Shown: positions 7,366 to 16,925, numbered from the stretch's first letter. The stretch: DNA of 41,758 nt from Sedimentisphaerales bacterium (GCA_016935195.1 JAFGRL010000074.1:1-41758); one strand, 5' to 3'. Notes: generated by a model from the letters alone, not told the origin. Numbers and translations: made by a program.

Positions 7366-9552
7366 TTATATCTTACCGGCCTTGTTTAACCAATCAGGCC
7401 TTTTCTTGAAAGCCTGTTCGTTTTCCTTTTCAGTTATTTCTGAAAAGGTGTTGTTGTTCTGGCGAATATACAAGACTTTCCAGGCCTGCTCTGCCAGCCG
7501 GCGGTCGCTTTTTTGGTCCATAAATTTCTCAAGTACAGCTTCGCCTTCTTGCCCCATAGCCAGCAAGGCATTGCCGACCGAACGATAGCCCCAATCGGCG
7601 TCAACTCGGTTGCAGCCGTCACCGAGTTTGTCAAAGAGCGTTTCCAAAGCTGTGAGTATTTGGGGTCGAAGAGGTCGGATGTCATCTCTATTTTGTGAAG
7701 CGATTTGTCCCAGTGAGACCGCTGCGCGGTCGGAAACCACAGGGTCCTCGTGCTTTGTGGCTTCGATTAGAACTTCAACGGCCTGAGGAGAATTGTGAAT
7801 ATTACCTAATGCCATCGCCGCCGCATACCGAACGTACCGTTCCGAATCTTTCAGGCCGGCAGTAAATGTTTCAATCAAATCGATATTAGCCATAGTCACC
7901 AGAGCACGCATGACAACCGTTCGGACCGTAGGGTTGGTGCTGTTGTTGACTGCTTCAACCAGCTCAGCCTGTGGAGCCGGCCGGACGCTTGGCAGAGTCT
8001 GAACCACAATCTCACACAACGGGTGAGTAGCATATTTATCTACTGTTGCCAGAAGTTTTGCAGTGCTTTGCCGGCCGCTTATATCCCTTAGTGCTAATGC
8101 GGCAACACAGCGGACACAATTTTCAGAATCTTCAAGTCCCCTCTCGATAATCGGTACAGCATTGGGGTCCTTTGTTTTGCCCAACGATTTTAGCGCCATT
8201 CGACGGATAAGCAGGTTCGAATGGGACGCTAACGGAGCAATATCAGCAACCTCTGCCTTGGACTTGCCATAGATAATCTGGGAGAGGGCTTTCATTTTCA
8301 TAAGTTCATTTCCATCTTTGAGAACTGACAGAGGCTGATCGGGAATGTTCCAATAGTCCAGATACATCTCATCCGGACCAAGTGCAATAATTGTGCGTGT
8401 GCGGTCCTGGACCTCTTTCCACATTGGCGCAAACGGTGAGGAAGTGATAAGCGAGACACCCGTCTTAGTCTTGCGACTCATCCAGAGCAGATCCTTTATA
8501 GTTTTCATTTGACCATCTGAGCTGCAATAACCATAGGCCTCAAGCTCATCGACTATTCCCTGTTGCACCCAGGTTTCGAGGTCCATATAGATATGGCCGA
8601 AGGTAAGCATTATGTCCGATACATTCCAAGGCTGGGGATAGTGAGGCTGAAAGGAGCTGATGACAACGCCAAGTTTAACACCAAGCGGGGCAAGCTGCTG
8701 TTTCAATTCAGCCAGAAATTGTGTTACATATTCACCCCGCAAACGATACCAGTCGAATCGGCTGGCGCCGCGATTAAATGGTTCGGTTCGAATGTCAATG
8801 CCGTATCGTTTTTTGAAATCTTTAACGACTGGTTCGTTGTAACCAAATTCGTCCTGGAAACGAGTGCTGAAATTCTCATTATACGTAAGAAATGTCACCC
8901 CATCATAGCCTGCATCTTTGGTGTGCTTGATGTAAAGATCAATTACTGTTTTCCTCGCCTGGTGATAAGCGAACTCGACCGGCCCATTTTGTTTGAGGAT
9001 GCCATACTTGTCGGTCGGCACCCATTCAGGATGCTTTAGACGGAATTTTGCCTCAGAATTATGCGGGTAATCATTAAAACATGGTGAGTCAGCCGGGCCG
9101 CCAAAATCAGCCAGCGAGCCGACACCCCAAATTTCCATGCCACGCTTATGCGCTGTCTTGACAGCCAGTTTATCAGGTTCGAGCCTCTTGTATAGCTGCC
9201 GGTCCCACTGCCAAAAGCTGTAGTATTTGCAGTTCTCCTGGCGATCATGCATCGTCTCCAGCCAGGCTGCTTCCTGCAAGCCTCGCCAATATATTCGCCG
9301 AATCCCCAATGCCTTGAGCAAATCGAACGAAGCTTCCATAGATGCTTTCGAGTCAATAGGCAACCACTCGCTCAGCCAATCGTTGTCACCTGTGCTGATG
9401 TAGCAATCAATTATCTGCTCAGGCAAAGTGATTGGCTTTTGGGCGGCAGCTATTATCTGTCGGGTGCTCCATAGGCACATCAGTCCAACTATTAGAGTCA
9501 ACCTAATTATTCGGAGAGTAGTGTTTCGGATTAACATTTTGCTAATCTTCAT
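7366..9552 (-). CDS. Secreted TIM-barrel (glycoside-hydrolase-like) protein with HEAT repeats, copy A
   Basis: A 728-residue exported protein. Residues 1-36 form a signal peptide with a hydrophobic core and an Ala-rich end. About residues 45-400 resemble the GHL10/alpha-amylase-like TIM-barrel group: IRRIYWRG early, MEIWGVG, then DGVTFLTYNENF with an acidic cluster, and LGVVISSFQPHYPQPW. About 430-690 are tandem HEAT repeats (units near ALKSLGKTKDPNAVPIIERG, AALALRDISG, AAAMALGNIH). Glycosidase activity is plausible but unproven; catalytic acids cannot be fixed without alignment. AAAGGAG lies 5 bases before the ATG. It is the tandem paralogue of the next gene upstream and belongs to the same minus-strand operon as the RraA-like, dehydrogenase and cupin genes. 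Confidence 0.75.
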   Translation of the reverse strand: MKISKMLIRNTTLRIIRLTLIVGLMCLWSTRQIIAAAQKPITLPEQIIDCYISTGDNDWLSEWLPIDSKASMEASFDLLKALGIRRIYWRGLQEAAWLETMHDRQENCKYYSFWQWDRQLYKRLEPDKLAVKTAHKRGMEIWGVGSLADFGGPADSPCFNDYPHNSEAKFRLKHPEWVPTDKYGILKQNGPVEFAYHQARKTVIDLYIKHTKDAGYDGVTFLTYNENFSTRFQDEFGYNEPVVKDFKKRYGIDIRTEPFNRGASRFDWYRLRGEYVTQFLAELKQQLAPLGVKLGVVISSFQPHYPQPWNVSDIMLTFGHIYMDLETWVQQGIVDELEAYGYCSSDGQMKTIKDLLWMSRKTKTGVSLITSSPFAPMWKEVQDRTRTIIALGPDEMYLDYWNIPDQPLSVLKDGNELMKMKALSQIIYGKSKAEVADIAPLASHSNLLIRRMALKSLGKTKDPNAVPIIERGLEDSENCVRCVAALALRDISGRQSTAKLLATVDKYATHPLCEIVVQTLPSVRPAPQAELVEAVNNSTNPTVRTVVMRALVTMANIDLIETFTAGLKDSERYVRYAAAMALGNIHNSPQAVEVLIEATKHEDPVVSDRAAVSLGQIASQNRDDIRPLRPQILTALETLFDKLGDGCNRVDADWGYRSVGNALLAMGQEGEAVLEKFMDQKSDRRLAEQAWKVLYIRQNNNTFSEITEKENEQAFKKRPDWLNKAGKI

Positions 9553-9614
9553 TTTGTCTCCTTTCTAAATAAATTTTTCCAGATTTCTTACTTTAAGGTC
9601 AAACACGACAGCGT

Positions 9615-11831
9615 TTAGATCTTCTCTACAGTTTTATTTAGCCAGGCAGGCCTTTTCTTAAATGCTTCTTCGTTTTCCTTTTCAGTTACCGGGCAGAACC
9701 AGCCGGGTTTTTGGCGGATGTATAGGGCCTTCCAGGCCTGCTCGGCTAACTTGAAATCTTTCGTCTGATTCATAAACCTCTCGAGTACAGCTTTGCCATC
9801 GGCCCCCATAGCAACCAGGGCGTTTCCTGCCGGCCGATAACCCCATTCAGCGTCTGTGCGCTTACACCCATCGGCAAACTCGGCAAAGAGTTTGTCCAAC
9901 GCGGCTATCATTGCAGTTTTTAATGGTTGAATCTCTTTTTCATTGCGAGAAGCAATAACACCGAGCATTGCGGCAGCTTTATCACTTATTACAGGATTTG
10001 CATGCTCGGTAGCTTTTATCAGAGCCTTTGCTGCCTCAGGGCTTTTTCTTATATTGCCCAGGCCTTCGGCGGCGTAATAACCAACACACTGGCTGGAATC
10101 GTCAAGTGCCTTTTCAAACACAGGGATAAGCTCTTCTGTTGCCATACCGGCTAAAGTCCATATCGCAACCTTTCTTACCATTGGGTTGGAGCAGGCTTTA
10201 GCTTTGTTTATAAGAAGCTGCCGTGGAGCCGGCTTTATAGCCAATAGCGATGAGTGAGCAAGTTCAGCTAAGGGATGGTAGCTGTATTTATCGAGGGTCT
10301 CAAGTATCCTTTCGGCACTTCCTGATCCATGGACGTATCGCAGTGCACCTGCAGCGACACATCTTACACTGTTTTCGTCATCAGCCAGACCTTTTTCTAT
10401 AATCGGTACTGCGTTTGTATCACCGATTTTGCCAAGTGCTTTAAGTGCGAGCCGACGCACAATGATATTCTTGTCTCCGGCCAGCGGTGCAACATCCTTC
10501 ACCTCTGCCTTTGTTTTGCCAAGTACTATTTGTGATAAGACTTTCATCTGCATAAGCTCATCAGAGCTCTTCAATGCAGCTAAAGACTGCTCTGGGATGT
10601 TGCTGCTGTCCAGGTATTCCTCATCATTATGAAGGGTAACAATGGTGTGGGCACCTTTTTCGTGAACTAACTGCCATTGCTTGTCATAAGGGCTGGCTGA
10701 TGTGGTAAAACCTACTTGAATTCCAGTACCCCGAGCTATCCAGAGCATATCCTCAATGCTCTTGACCTGAAGAGGGCGGCTGCAATTGCCATACACCTCA
10801 AATTCATCTACGAGTTTTTGCTGTACCCAGCTTTCAAGGTCCATATAGATTCGGCCAGCTGAAAGTATTACCGTCGGCACATCCCAGGGTTGTAGATAGT
10901 TGTTTGGTTGTGGGTAGTGAGGCTGGATTGGATTGATAACCACGCCAAGTTTGATGCCGTATTGATTGAGCTGTTGTTTTAGTTCGGCCAGAAACTTGGT
11001 AACATATTCACCGCGCAGACGATACCAGTCGAAGCGGCTGGCGAAACGGGTAAACGGCTCGGTGCAGATGTCGATACCGTATCGTTTTTTGAACTCTTTT
11101 ACAATTGGTTCATTGTAGCCGAACTCATCTCCAAATCGCATATTGAAATTTTCGGAATATGTCATAAACGTTGCACCATCGTAGCCGGCGTGCTTTATGT
11201 GTTTGACGTGAAGGTCAACGAGAGCTTTTCTTGCCTCGGGATAAGCCAGCTCGATTGGCCCTGCCTGCTTGAGCACGCCGCGTTTATCCACGGGTATCCA
11301 TTCAGGATGCTCAAGACGCAAGCGGGCCTCCCAGGCCATGGGAAAGCTGTTTTCGAAACCGGCCTCGGCCGCACCGCCCCAGTCGAAAAGTTTAGTTATG
11401 CCCCATATTTCCATCCCACGCTTATGGGCTGCCTGGACAGCGAACCGGTCAGGGTCATATTTTTTATATATCTGATGGTGCCAAGTATAAAAGGAGTTCA
11501 CCCTGCAGTTGGCCGGGCGGGCTTCGGCAATATCCTCGCAGATTGCCGAGCGCAAACCCCGCCAGTAGATGCGCTTTATACCTAAGGATTTGAGCAGATC
11601 GAATGAGGCCTCGATGGAAGCCTTCGAGTCAACCGGAAGCCACTGGCCGAGGAAATAGTTGTCGCCGGTACTGATGTAACAGTAAACCGCAGGTGTAGTG
11701 GGGGGATTGATTTCTGGCTCTTTAGCTGTACCGGCAGATAGCCGGGCTGATGTGCATAATGATATCATGACGAAAACAACTGGTATCACTTCAATGGTAT
11801 TGCTTTTAGTTAATATACTTTTGATTGTCAT
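9615..11831 (-). CDS. Secreted TIM-barrel (glycoside-hydrolase-like) protein with HEAT repeats, copy B
   Basis: The 738-residue protein is a close full-length paralogue of the downstream gene; the two align through the whole barrel and HEAT region with long shared stretches such as SFDLLK(A/S)LGI(R/K)RIYWRG and SRFDWYRLRGEYVT. It has an N-terminal signal peptide (about residues 1-35), the TIM-barrel part (about 48-410) and a HEAT-repeat C-terminus (about 440-700). An AGGAGGT site lies 6 bases before the ATG. It appears to be the first gene of the operon that runs to the cupin at 5297, with gaps of 62, 21, 21 and 8 bases. It diverges from the methyltransferase at 11968. A role in extracellular or periplasmic glycan handling is inferred. 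Confidence 0.75.
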   Translation of the reverse strand: MTIKSILTKSNTIEVIPVVFVMISLCTSARLSAGTAKEPEINPPTTPAVYCYISTGDNYFLGQWLPVDSKASIEASFDLLKSLGIKRIYWRGLRSAICEDIAEARPANCRVNSFYTWHHQIYKKYDPDRFAVQAAHKRGMEIWGITKLFDWGGAAEAGFENSFPMAWEARLRLEHPEWIPVDKRGVLKQAGPIELAYPEARKALVDLHVKHIKHAGYDGATFMTYSENFNMRFGDEFGYNEPIVKEFKKRYGIDICTEPFTRFASRFDWYRLRGEYVTKFLAELKQQLNQYGIKLGVVINPIQPHYPQPNNYLQPWDVPTVILSAGRIYMDLESWVQQKLVDEFEVYGNCSRPLQVKSIEDMLWIARGTGIQVGFTTSASPYDKQWQLVHEKGAHTIVTLHNDEEYLDSSNIPEQSLAALKSSDELMQMKVLSQIVLGKTKAEVKDVAPLAGDKNIIVRRLALKALGKIGDTNAVPIIEKGLADDENSVRCVAAGALRYVHGSGSAERILETLDKYSYHPLAELAHSSLLAIKPAPRQLLINKAKACSNPMVRKVAIWTLAGMATEELIPVFEKALDDSSQCVGYYAAEGLGNIRKSPEAAKALIKATEHANPVISDKAAAMLGVIASRNEKEIQPLKTAMIAALDKLFAEFADGCKRTDAEWGYRPAGNALVAMGADGKAVLERFMNQTKDFKLAEQAWKALYIRQKPGWFCPVTEKENEEAFKKRPAWLNKTVEKI

Positions 11832-11899
11832 AATCGTACCTCCTGATAAAGCTAATATTTATAGCTGCTGCTTGTATGGATTTTACCAAACCTTTTTAC

Positions 11900-11928
11900 T
11901 TTACCAGATGCAGGTATTATTTTACAGT
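11900..11928 (+). promoter_or_regulatory. Possible promoter for the MtaA-like gene
   Basis: TTTACC (11900-11905), 17-base spacer, TACAGT (11923-11928), 39 bases before the ATG. The same -10 hexamer is seen upstream of ahbD. The match to consensus is moderate. Confidence 0.35.
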
Positions 11929-11967
11929 TACCGGCGAACTTTCCAAGTTTTATTAAGGAGAAAAATA

Positions 11968-12957
11968 ATGTCGGCAAGTTTGTTTCTTGATGCGGTTATG
12001 GGCAAACCTACCCCTGAGCCTGTAGTCGGGTCCGGAACTTCCATAGTTACCGAGGAGCTAATGGACATAACCGGTGTATCCTTTCCTGAAGCTCATCAGG
12101 ACTCCGAACTTATGGCGAAGCTTGCTATCGGGGGCTACACGGTTCTTGGTTATGACAATGTTATGCCGTTGTTTTCTGTCTGTCATGATTCTGTTGCTTT
12201 AGGCTGTCCGGTAAACTGGGGGGACCGCAGACATATGCCCGACTGCCGAAATCCGATTTGGAAGACAGACGAAGATGTGAAGTTCACCAAAGATTTTCTA
12301 AAACACCCTTCAGCACAGGTCCCTCTTGGGGCTATATCAATTCTCAAGAAACAACTTGGTGACGACTGTGCGGTATGTGGAAAGGTGTTCGGCCCATGGA
12401 CACTCGGCTATCATCTTTTTGGTATTGAGGATTTTCTTATCAATACGCTGCTTGAGCCTGATATGATTCGCAGGGCCATCGATAAACTCAAACAGGTAAC
12501 GGTTTGGTACGCCGAGGCACAGATTGAAGCCGGCGCAGACTGTCTGCTTCTTGCCGACCACGCTACGCGTGACCTTTGCAGCCCGGAGGCGTATCGTGAT
12601 TTTCTGATGGACGTTCATAAAGAACTTGTGGAACGAATAAATTGTCCCCTGATTTTACATATCTGCGGTGATACGACTGACAGGGTAAAGTATATTCGCA
12701 AATCAAGGATTGATTGTTTCCACTGGGACACGAAGTGCGGCTCATCAAAAGATATGCGCCAGCTTGCCGGTGATAAGCTCTCTCTTATGGGCGGCGTCTC
12801 CAATATCGAGATCCTTCACGAAGGTGGGCCGGAAGAGGTAAAAAAACAGACACAGGCTGCCGCTGATGCCGGCATAAATATAGTCGGTCCGGAATGTGCT
12901 GTTCCCCTTGACGTCAGGGTAGAAAACCTAAAGGCAATATCCGAACAGTTAAAATAA
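11968..12957 (+). CDS. Uroporphyrinogen decarboxylase-family (MtaA/CmuA-like) methyltransferase
   Basis: A 329-residue member of the URO-D superfamily, but of the corrinoid-dependent methyltransferase branch rather than HemE. Zinc ligands typical of MtaA-type enzymes are visible: His and Cys in LILHICGDT and a third Cys in GPECAVP, followed by the family's VENLKAI ending. HemE instead lacks this His-x-Cys...Cys set. Such proteins move a methyl group from a methylated corrinoid protein to a thiol or other acceptor, so a methylated compound may be demethylated here. The ATG at 11968 has AAGGAG 7 bases upstream; the frame is open further upstream but that part overlaps the divergent gene and is not conserved-looking. 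No corrinoid protein gene is nearby. Confidence 0.8.
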   Translation: MSASLFLDAVMGKPTPEPVVGSGTSIVTEELMDITGVSFPEAHQDSELMAKLAIGGYTVLGYDNVMPLFSVCHDSVALGCPVNWGDRRHMPDCRNPIWKTDEDVKFTKDFLKHPSAQVPLGAISILKKQLGDDCAVCGKVFGPWTLGYHLFGIEDFLINTLLEPDMIRRAIDKLKQVTVWYAEAQIEAGADCLLLADHATRDLCSPEAYRDFLMDVHKELVERINCPLILHICGDTTDRVKYIRKSRIDCFHWDTKCGSSKDMRQLAGDKLSLMGGVSNIEILHEGGPEEVKKQTQAAADAGINIVGPECAVPLDVRVENLKAISEQLK

Positions 12958-13029
12958 CCTTTAGAACTTCTTAGGTATCACCTTAGCTGTTTATGATAAA
13001 TAGCTCACTGGTTACAATATCCCAGCAGG

Positions 13030-14652
13030 TCAGTGCTCAGCTTTTGTTTCGACGCGAACCCGCTGGGTAAGGCTCTGCTCTATTTCTCCGACTCTGTAAT
13101 GACAGTCAATCCAAAGTGGCGGTTCTAAAGTTCCGGAGGCTACTTTTACATCAACCAGAGGGGTTACTGCAAATTTAATCTCGAAATACCCACCGGCTTT
13201 AGGCAAAATTAACTCCTGTTCCTCGGGCATCTTATAGCTGCCTTGGTTACAACGGAGCTTTGAGTTAAGTTTTACCGGTCCGCTGAATGGAGGAACAGCC
13301 AATTTGTAAACAAGATTGAACTGCTCATTCTTTTTAGGTTTTATATCCATCGGTGCCGCAAAGGCCGAATGCACGTCCTGGTGCAGGCGCACAGACTCGA
13401 GCGGCACAGCGGTTTGTTGATATTGTTTATCTGGTCGCCCGCCGGTTTTAGACACTTCGAAATGGTCTATTACATTACCGTCGATATCAATGGCTTTGAA
13501 AGTTAGTGTGTCTGACTTTATATGAAATAAGCAGAAGTGGTGGATTTTCTTAGCTGCCATATGGTAATAAGTTGGCTGAACGTTATACAGTGGAGCTCCG
13601 CCACCACCGGTTGTAATATGTGTCGTAAATCCGCTGGGTTTTTTGGTCCGCATTATAATCGGCCTGAATCTTTCGTATTGATGTGAATGACCTGTCAAAA
13701 CAAAGTCCATTCCTGTCATAGTCATAATTGGCACAGCATCGGGATAGCCCCACATCGACCAGTGACCCCCGAAATTCAGTGCCGGTTCGTGCCAGCTTAC
13801 GAAGTTCCAGGTCCTGCGTTTCCTACTCATATCCGCGCAAATCAAATTCAACACATAAGTTTCGGCTTTGGTTGGAAAGGACTTGGGCAGTTTAACCTTC
13901 TGATGTGGTTCGATATACTGGTCCGCACAGAAATAATGAACCGGCCCAAAGTCAAAGCTATAATTTGCATTCTCACCCGGCGGCACAAGGAATTTCTCGA
14001 AGAAGCCATTGCTGCCTGTATCGTGATTGCCTTTGACGGCATAGACCGGTACGGATTCGGCCAGACCTTTTAAGGGGTCAAAGAATTGTGGTTTCCATTG
14101 TTCATATTGATTTCCATTTGCTATAAGGTCGCCGGTATGAACTACGAAGTCGACATTCTCGTTCATAATCTTTTCGGCAATTTTCCGATGCCTGTCAGCA
14201 TAGGTTCGAGTGTCTCCATAAACAGCAAAGGTAACTTCGTTGTCATCATTATCCTGCGTATGGAATTTATATGTTTTGGTTTTTACATCGGCGCCGGAAA
14301 CAAAATAGGTGTAAGTCTGTCCCGGCTGTAAATCTTCGAGCCAGACTTTGTGAACAAACGTTTGTTTTTCGATGGTTTTGCCTTGGGTCTGTTCGGCCTT
14401 GTACTCAATTTGCTCGGGTGTGGTCTTTAGCGTTTTATAGCCTTTTTTGGTATTGTTAGCTTTGGCATATGATATCTGCCCCTGTCCTGTCTGGTTAGTC
14501 TCCCACATCAGAGCTGCTCGTTGTTGCTCGACTCTCAATAAAAACGGGCCTTTTGTTATCTTGGAAGAGCTGCAGCTTTGGCAAAAAGTGACAAAAATTA
14601 TTGCAACCAGCCATAAAAATATCGATACTATTTTTAGTTTCTGCTTAGACAT
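13030..14652 (-). CDS. Purple acid phosphatase-like metallophosphoesterase, exported
   Basis: A 540-residue exported protein. Residues 1-30 are a hydrophobic signal followed by Cys-Ser-Ser-Ser, suggesting a lipoprotein although the lipobox is not canonical. About residues 35-120 form a fibronectin-III-like N-terminal domain as in purple acid phosphatases, then comes the calcineurin-like domain with the metal motifs GDTR, HTGDLIANG, GNHD, SWHEPA and TGHSHQYERF in order. A C-terminal beta-rich part (about 415-540) resembles an extra domain. It should hydrolyse phosphate esters outside the cytoplasm. AAGGAGG lies 5 bases before ATG 14652, so this is preferred to the ATG at 14688. It follows the LysE gene by 39 bases and ends the asd-truA operon. 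Confidence 0.85.
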   Translation of the reverse strand: MSKQKLKIVSIFLWLVAIIFVTFCQSCSSSKITKGPFLLRVEQQRAALMWETNQTGQGQISYAKANNTKKGYKTLKTTPEQIEYKAEQTQGKTIEKQTFVHKVWLEDLQPGQTYTYFVSGADVKTKTYKFHTQDNDDNEVTFAVYGDTRTYADRHRKIAEKIMNENVDFVVHTGDLIANGNQYEQWKPQFFDPLKGLAESVPVYAVKGNHDTGSNGFFEKFLVPPGENANYSFDFGPVHYFCADQYIEPHQKVKLPKSFPTKAETYVLNLICADMSRKRRTWNFVSWHEPALNFGGHWSMWGYPDAVPIMTMTGMDFVLTGHSHQYERFRPIIMRTKKPSGFTTHITTGGGGAPLYNVQPTYYHMAAKKIHHFCLFHIKSDTLTFKAIDIDGNVIDHFEVSKTGGRPDKQYQQTAVPLESVRLHQDVHSAFAAPMDIKPKKNEQFNLVYKLAVPPFSGPVKLNSKLRCNQGSYKMPEEQELILPKAGGYFEIKFAVTPLVDVKVASGTLEPPLWIDCHYRVGEIEQSLTQRVRVETKAEH

Positions 14653-14691
14653 TTGCCCTCCTTTTTGTTTGTTTTGTAGATTGTTCATAAT

Positions 14692-15324
14692 TTAACGTAA
14701 GAACCTGATAAGTCCGTAAAACGAGTTATAAATGAAAATAACTCCGAAGGCAAGTAAAGCTGCCGAGCAAATCCCGAGAATTATTCTTTGAACCTTTTGA
14801 CTGAATAGTTTCGTACCCTTGAAACTTGCCCACGACAGGGCATAGAGCCAGAGACAATCTGTCAACCAGTGAACCAGGGCAAATATTGCAAAGGCCCAGA
14901 TTCCAAACTCTCTTGCGCCAGTTGCCAGCGCCAGGCCTATAGTGGACCACCACAGCAGAAAGTAGGGATTTGCAATAGAGAGGACCGCACCTGCCCGGAT
15001 GGGTTTTTTGCTCAGGCCCTTCGGCTCGGGAGTTTCCTGGTTCCTTAAATTACCAGCCATTTGTATTGCCATAATAATCAGGATTGTCCCACCTGCTAAG
15101 CCGATAATTATCTGCACGAGCGGCGATTTAAAAATTATTCCCATTCCCAGCATAATCAGAATCATCAAAGGAAATTCCACCAGGACATGGCCGAGGGCAA
15201 GGGCAAGACCTGCATACCGGCTGCGGCTGCCAAGGACAATGGCTGTTGCGGTAACCGGCCCGGGCTGCATTGCTCCTGAAAATGATATGACAAAAACCTG
15301 AATGAAGAAAAGCAGTTGGGTCAT
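14692..15324 (-). CDS. LysE-family translocator (amino acid exporter)
   Basis: The 210-residue integral membrane protein has about six hydrophobic helices and the LysE/RhtB signature near the N-terminus, SGAMQPGPVTATAI (residues 15-28). A further family mark is the AIQMAGNLR segment and the ANPYFLLWWSTIG helix. The family exports amino acids or related small molecules across the inner membrane by proton exchange; the substrate here is unknown. Its ATG begins at the base right after the yjbQ TAG stop, so translation is directly coupled. Placement behind asd might suggest an aspartate-family amino acid, but this is weak. Confidence 0.85.
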   Translation of the reverse strand: MTQLLFFIQVFVISFSGAMQPGPVTATAIVLGSRSRYAGLALALGHVLVEFPLMILIMLGMGIIFKSPLVQIIIGLAGGTILIIMAIQMAGNLRNQETPEPKGLSKKPIRAGAVLSIANPYFLLWWSTIGLALATGAREFGIWAFAIFALVHWLTDCLWLYALSWASFKGTKLFSQKVQRIILGICSAALLAFGVIFIYNSFYGLIRFLR

Positions 15325-15741
15325 CTATTCACCGATGATTTTCACAAGGACTCTCTTTTGTCTTTTGCCGTCGAATTCACCGTAGAATATCTGTTCCCAC
15401 GGCCCAAAATCAAGCTGGCCATCGGTAACGGCCACAACTACTTCCCTGCCCATTACGGTCCGCTTTAGATGTGCGTCGGCGTTGTCTTCATAGCCGTTAT
15501 GGCGGTACTGCGAGTAAGGCTTTTCCGGTGCCAGTTTCTCTAACCAGGCCTCGAAATCGTGATGCAGGCCGGACTCGTCGTCATTGATGAAAACACTGGC
15601 GGTAATGTGCATAGCATTAACCAAAACAAAACCTTCTTTAACGCCGCTTTCTTCGAGGCACTGTTGAATCTGCGGTGTGATGTTAATAAAGTCCCGCCGA
15701 TGCGGTGTGTTAAACCAAAGCTCTTTTCTGTAACTTTTCAT
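15325..15741 (-). CDS. yjbQ: YjbQ family protein (UPF0047, secondary thiamine-phosphate synthase type)
   Basis: The 138-residue protein matches the YjbQ/UPF0047 family. It has the conserved [17 protein letters not shown] segment (about residues 43-59), [20 protein letters not shown], and the [14 protein letters not shown] signature near the C-terminus. Some members have weak thiamine-phosphate synthase activity in vitro, but the cellular role is not settled. The true start is the ATG at 15741, which overlaps the glycosyltransferase stop in ATGA; the longer open frame to 15885 is only the antisense-free overlap with that gene. It is followed without any gap by the LysE gene. Confidence 0.88.
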   Translation of the reverse strand: MKSYRKELWFNTPHRRDFINITPQIQQCLEESGVKEGFVLVNAMHITASVFINDDESGLHHDFEAWLEKLAPEKPYSQYRHNGYEDNADAHLKRTVMGREVVVAVTDGQLDFGPWEQIFYGEFDGKRQKRVLVKIIGE

Positions 15742-16925
15742 AATGCTTCTTCCTCCAGAAGTTTTCGATAGACTTCTTCGATAGTATCGGTCATTTTTTC
15801 GGGTGCGAATTTTTCTTTTACAGATTCTCGGCCTTGAGCGCCAAGTTTTTCTCGTAATTCTTTGTTCTCTATCAATTCTGCGCATGCATTTGTCAATTGT
15901 TCGACATTCTTTGGCTCTATGAGCCGGCCGGTGTTTTCATTCACCACTTCTCTTGCACCGTCAACGTCAAATGACACAGCGGGCCTGCCGCAGAGCATTG
16001 CCTGCGGCAAAGTCCTCGCAAGGCCTTCTCTTAGTGAACAGTGGACGAGAATATCCGAGGAGGCAATCGCCAGGGGTATTTGGCTCGGTGGGAAAAGGCC
16101 TGCAAACTTTATTTTTTCTGTAAGGCCTATTTCCTGAACAAGTTTTTTATAGTAGTTCGCCAAATTTCCATTTCCTACAAATAGCCAGACGGCATTATCA
16201 AATCGCTTTGAGAGGTCTCTGGCTGATTCAATGATGTAATCGTGCCCTTTGAGCATAAATAGTCTGGCAACGGTAATCAGCACGACGGCATCCTGGCTGA
16301 TTGCATATTTCCGGCGGAATTTTATTATCTCGTCCCGCAAAAAAGATTTTAGAAAATCATCTTCTTCGATAGCTGAATAAGCCGTTACAAATTTATCCGT
16401 TCTGCCTATTCCTGCTGCCAGAGCCTGGTCTGTCATTGCGTCGGCTACGCTGATAAAAAAATCCGTTCTTTTGGCAGCGGACTTTTCGATTGCGATGTAG
16501 AATTTGTTCAGAAGCTGATTCTGATACTGGTGGAAAGCGAGGCCATGGATTGTGTGAACGATTCTCGTATTGCGTATTGCGTATTGCGTATTGCGTAAGC
16601 TGTGGGCCGCGAATCTGCCTAATACCCCGGCCTTTGCCGAATGTGTATGGACTATGTCAGGCTTTATGCGTCTTAGGTGTTCTTTGATTTGAAAGTAACT
16701 TACAGAATCGTAAAGTGGGCAGACAGGGCGTCTTAGTTTATCAACGACAATTGTCTCATATTGTTGGTTTTTGGTTTGTTCAAATAATTCGCCTTCCGGC
16801 CCAATAGCCGGCCCGGTGATTAACGTAACATCATGTCCCCGTTCTGCCAGTAGTTTGCAGGTAATTAAAGTATTTTCCTGCGCCCCGCCTAAAATCAGCC
16901 TTGTTATTATATGTACAATTTTCAA
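15738..16925 (-). CDS. Glycosyltransferase family 4
   Basis: A 395-residue GT-B fold retaining glycosyltransferase. The N-domain has the GGAQ loop ([11 protein letters not shown], near residues 9-19) and the HTHSAKAG segment; the C-domain has the donor-binding E-x7-E type region around [21 protein letters not shown] (about 292-312), which binds a nucleotide sugar. It likely extends an envelope polysaccharide. The start is TTG at 16925, overlapping the truA TGA stop; the stop overlaps yjbQ (ATGA). Between GRFAAHSL and IVHTIHG an extra [11 protein letters not shown] segment is encoded by a heptanucleotide tandem repeat, absent from the usual family layout, so the gene could be phase variable. 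Confidence 0.88.
   Translation of the reverse strand: MKIVHIITRLILGGAQENTLITCKLLAERGHDVTLITGPAIGPEGELFEQTKNQQYETIVVDKLRRPVCPLYDSVSYFQIKEHLRRIKPDIVHTHSAKAGVLGRFAAHSLRNTQYAIRNTRIVHTIHGLAFHQYQNQLLNKFYIAIEKSAAKRTDFFISVADAMTDQALAAGIGRTDKFVTAYSAIEEDDFLKSFLRDEIIKFRRKYAISQDAVVLITVARLFMLKGHDYIIESARDLSKRFDNAVWLFVGNGNLANYYKKLVQEIGLTEKIKFAGLFPPSQIPLAIASSDILVHCSLREGLARTLPQAMLCGRPAVSFDVDGAREVVNENTGRLIEPKNVEQLTNACAELIENKELREKLGAQGRESVKEKFAPEKMTDTIEEVYRKLLEEEAL
16566..16597. repeat. Heptanucleotide tandem repeat CGTATTG x4.6 inside the GT4 gene
   Basis: Four perfect copies of CGTATTG (16566-16593) plus CGTA. The unit is 7 bases, so gain or loss of one unit shifts the frame; the current copy number leaves the gene open. 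On the coding strand the unit reads CAATACG and encodes Arg-Asn-Thr-Gln-Tyr-Ala-Ile over three units. Confidence 0.9.

Noticed and set aside
8563-9039. 158-codon plus-strand frame inside TIM-barrel/HEAT copy A
   Set aside because: It is antisense to a well-supported exported protein; the paralogous copy B gives a different antisense pattern, so it is not under selection.
11698-11967. 90-codon N-terminal extension of the MtaA-like protein
   Set aside because: It overlaps the divergent gene's signal-peptide region and lacks family similarity; ATG 11968 has a strong ribosome site.
12985-13005. Imperfect palindrome AGCTGTTTATGATAAATAGCT between convergent genes
   Set aside because: It lies where a shared terminator would be expected, but the stem is AT-rich, the loop is too tight and no T-tract follows on either strand.
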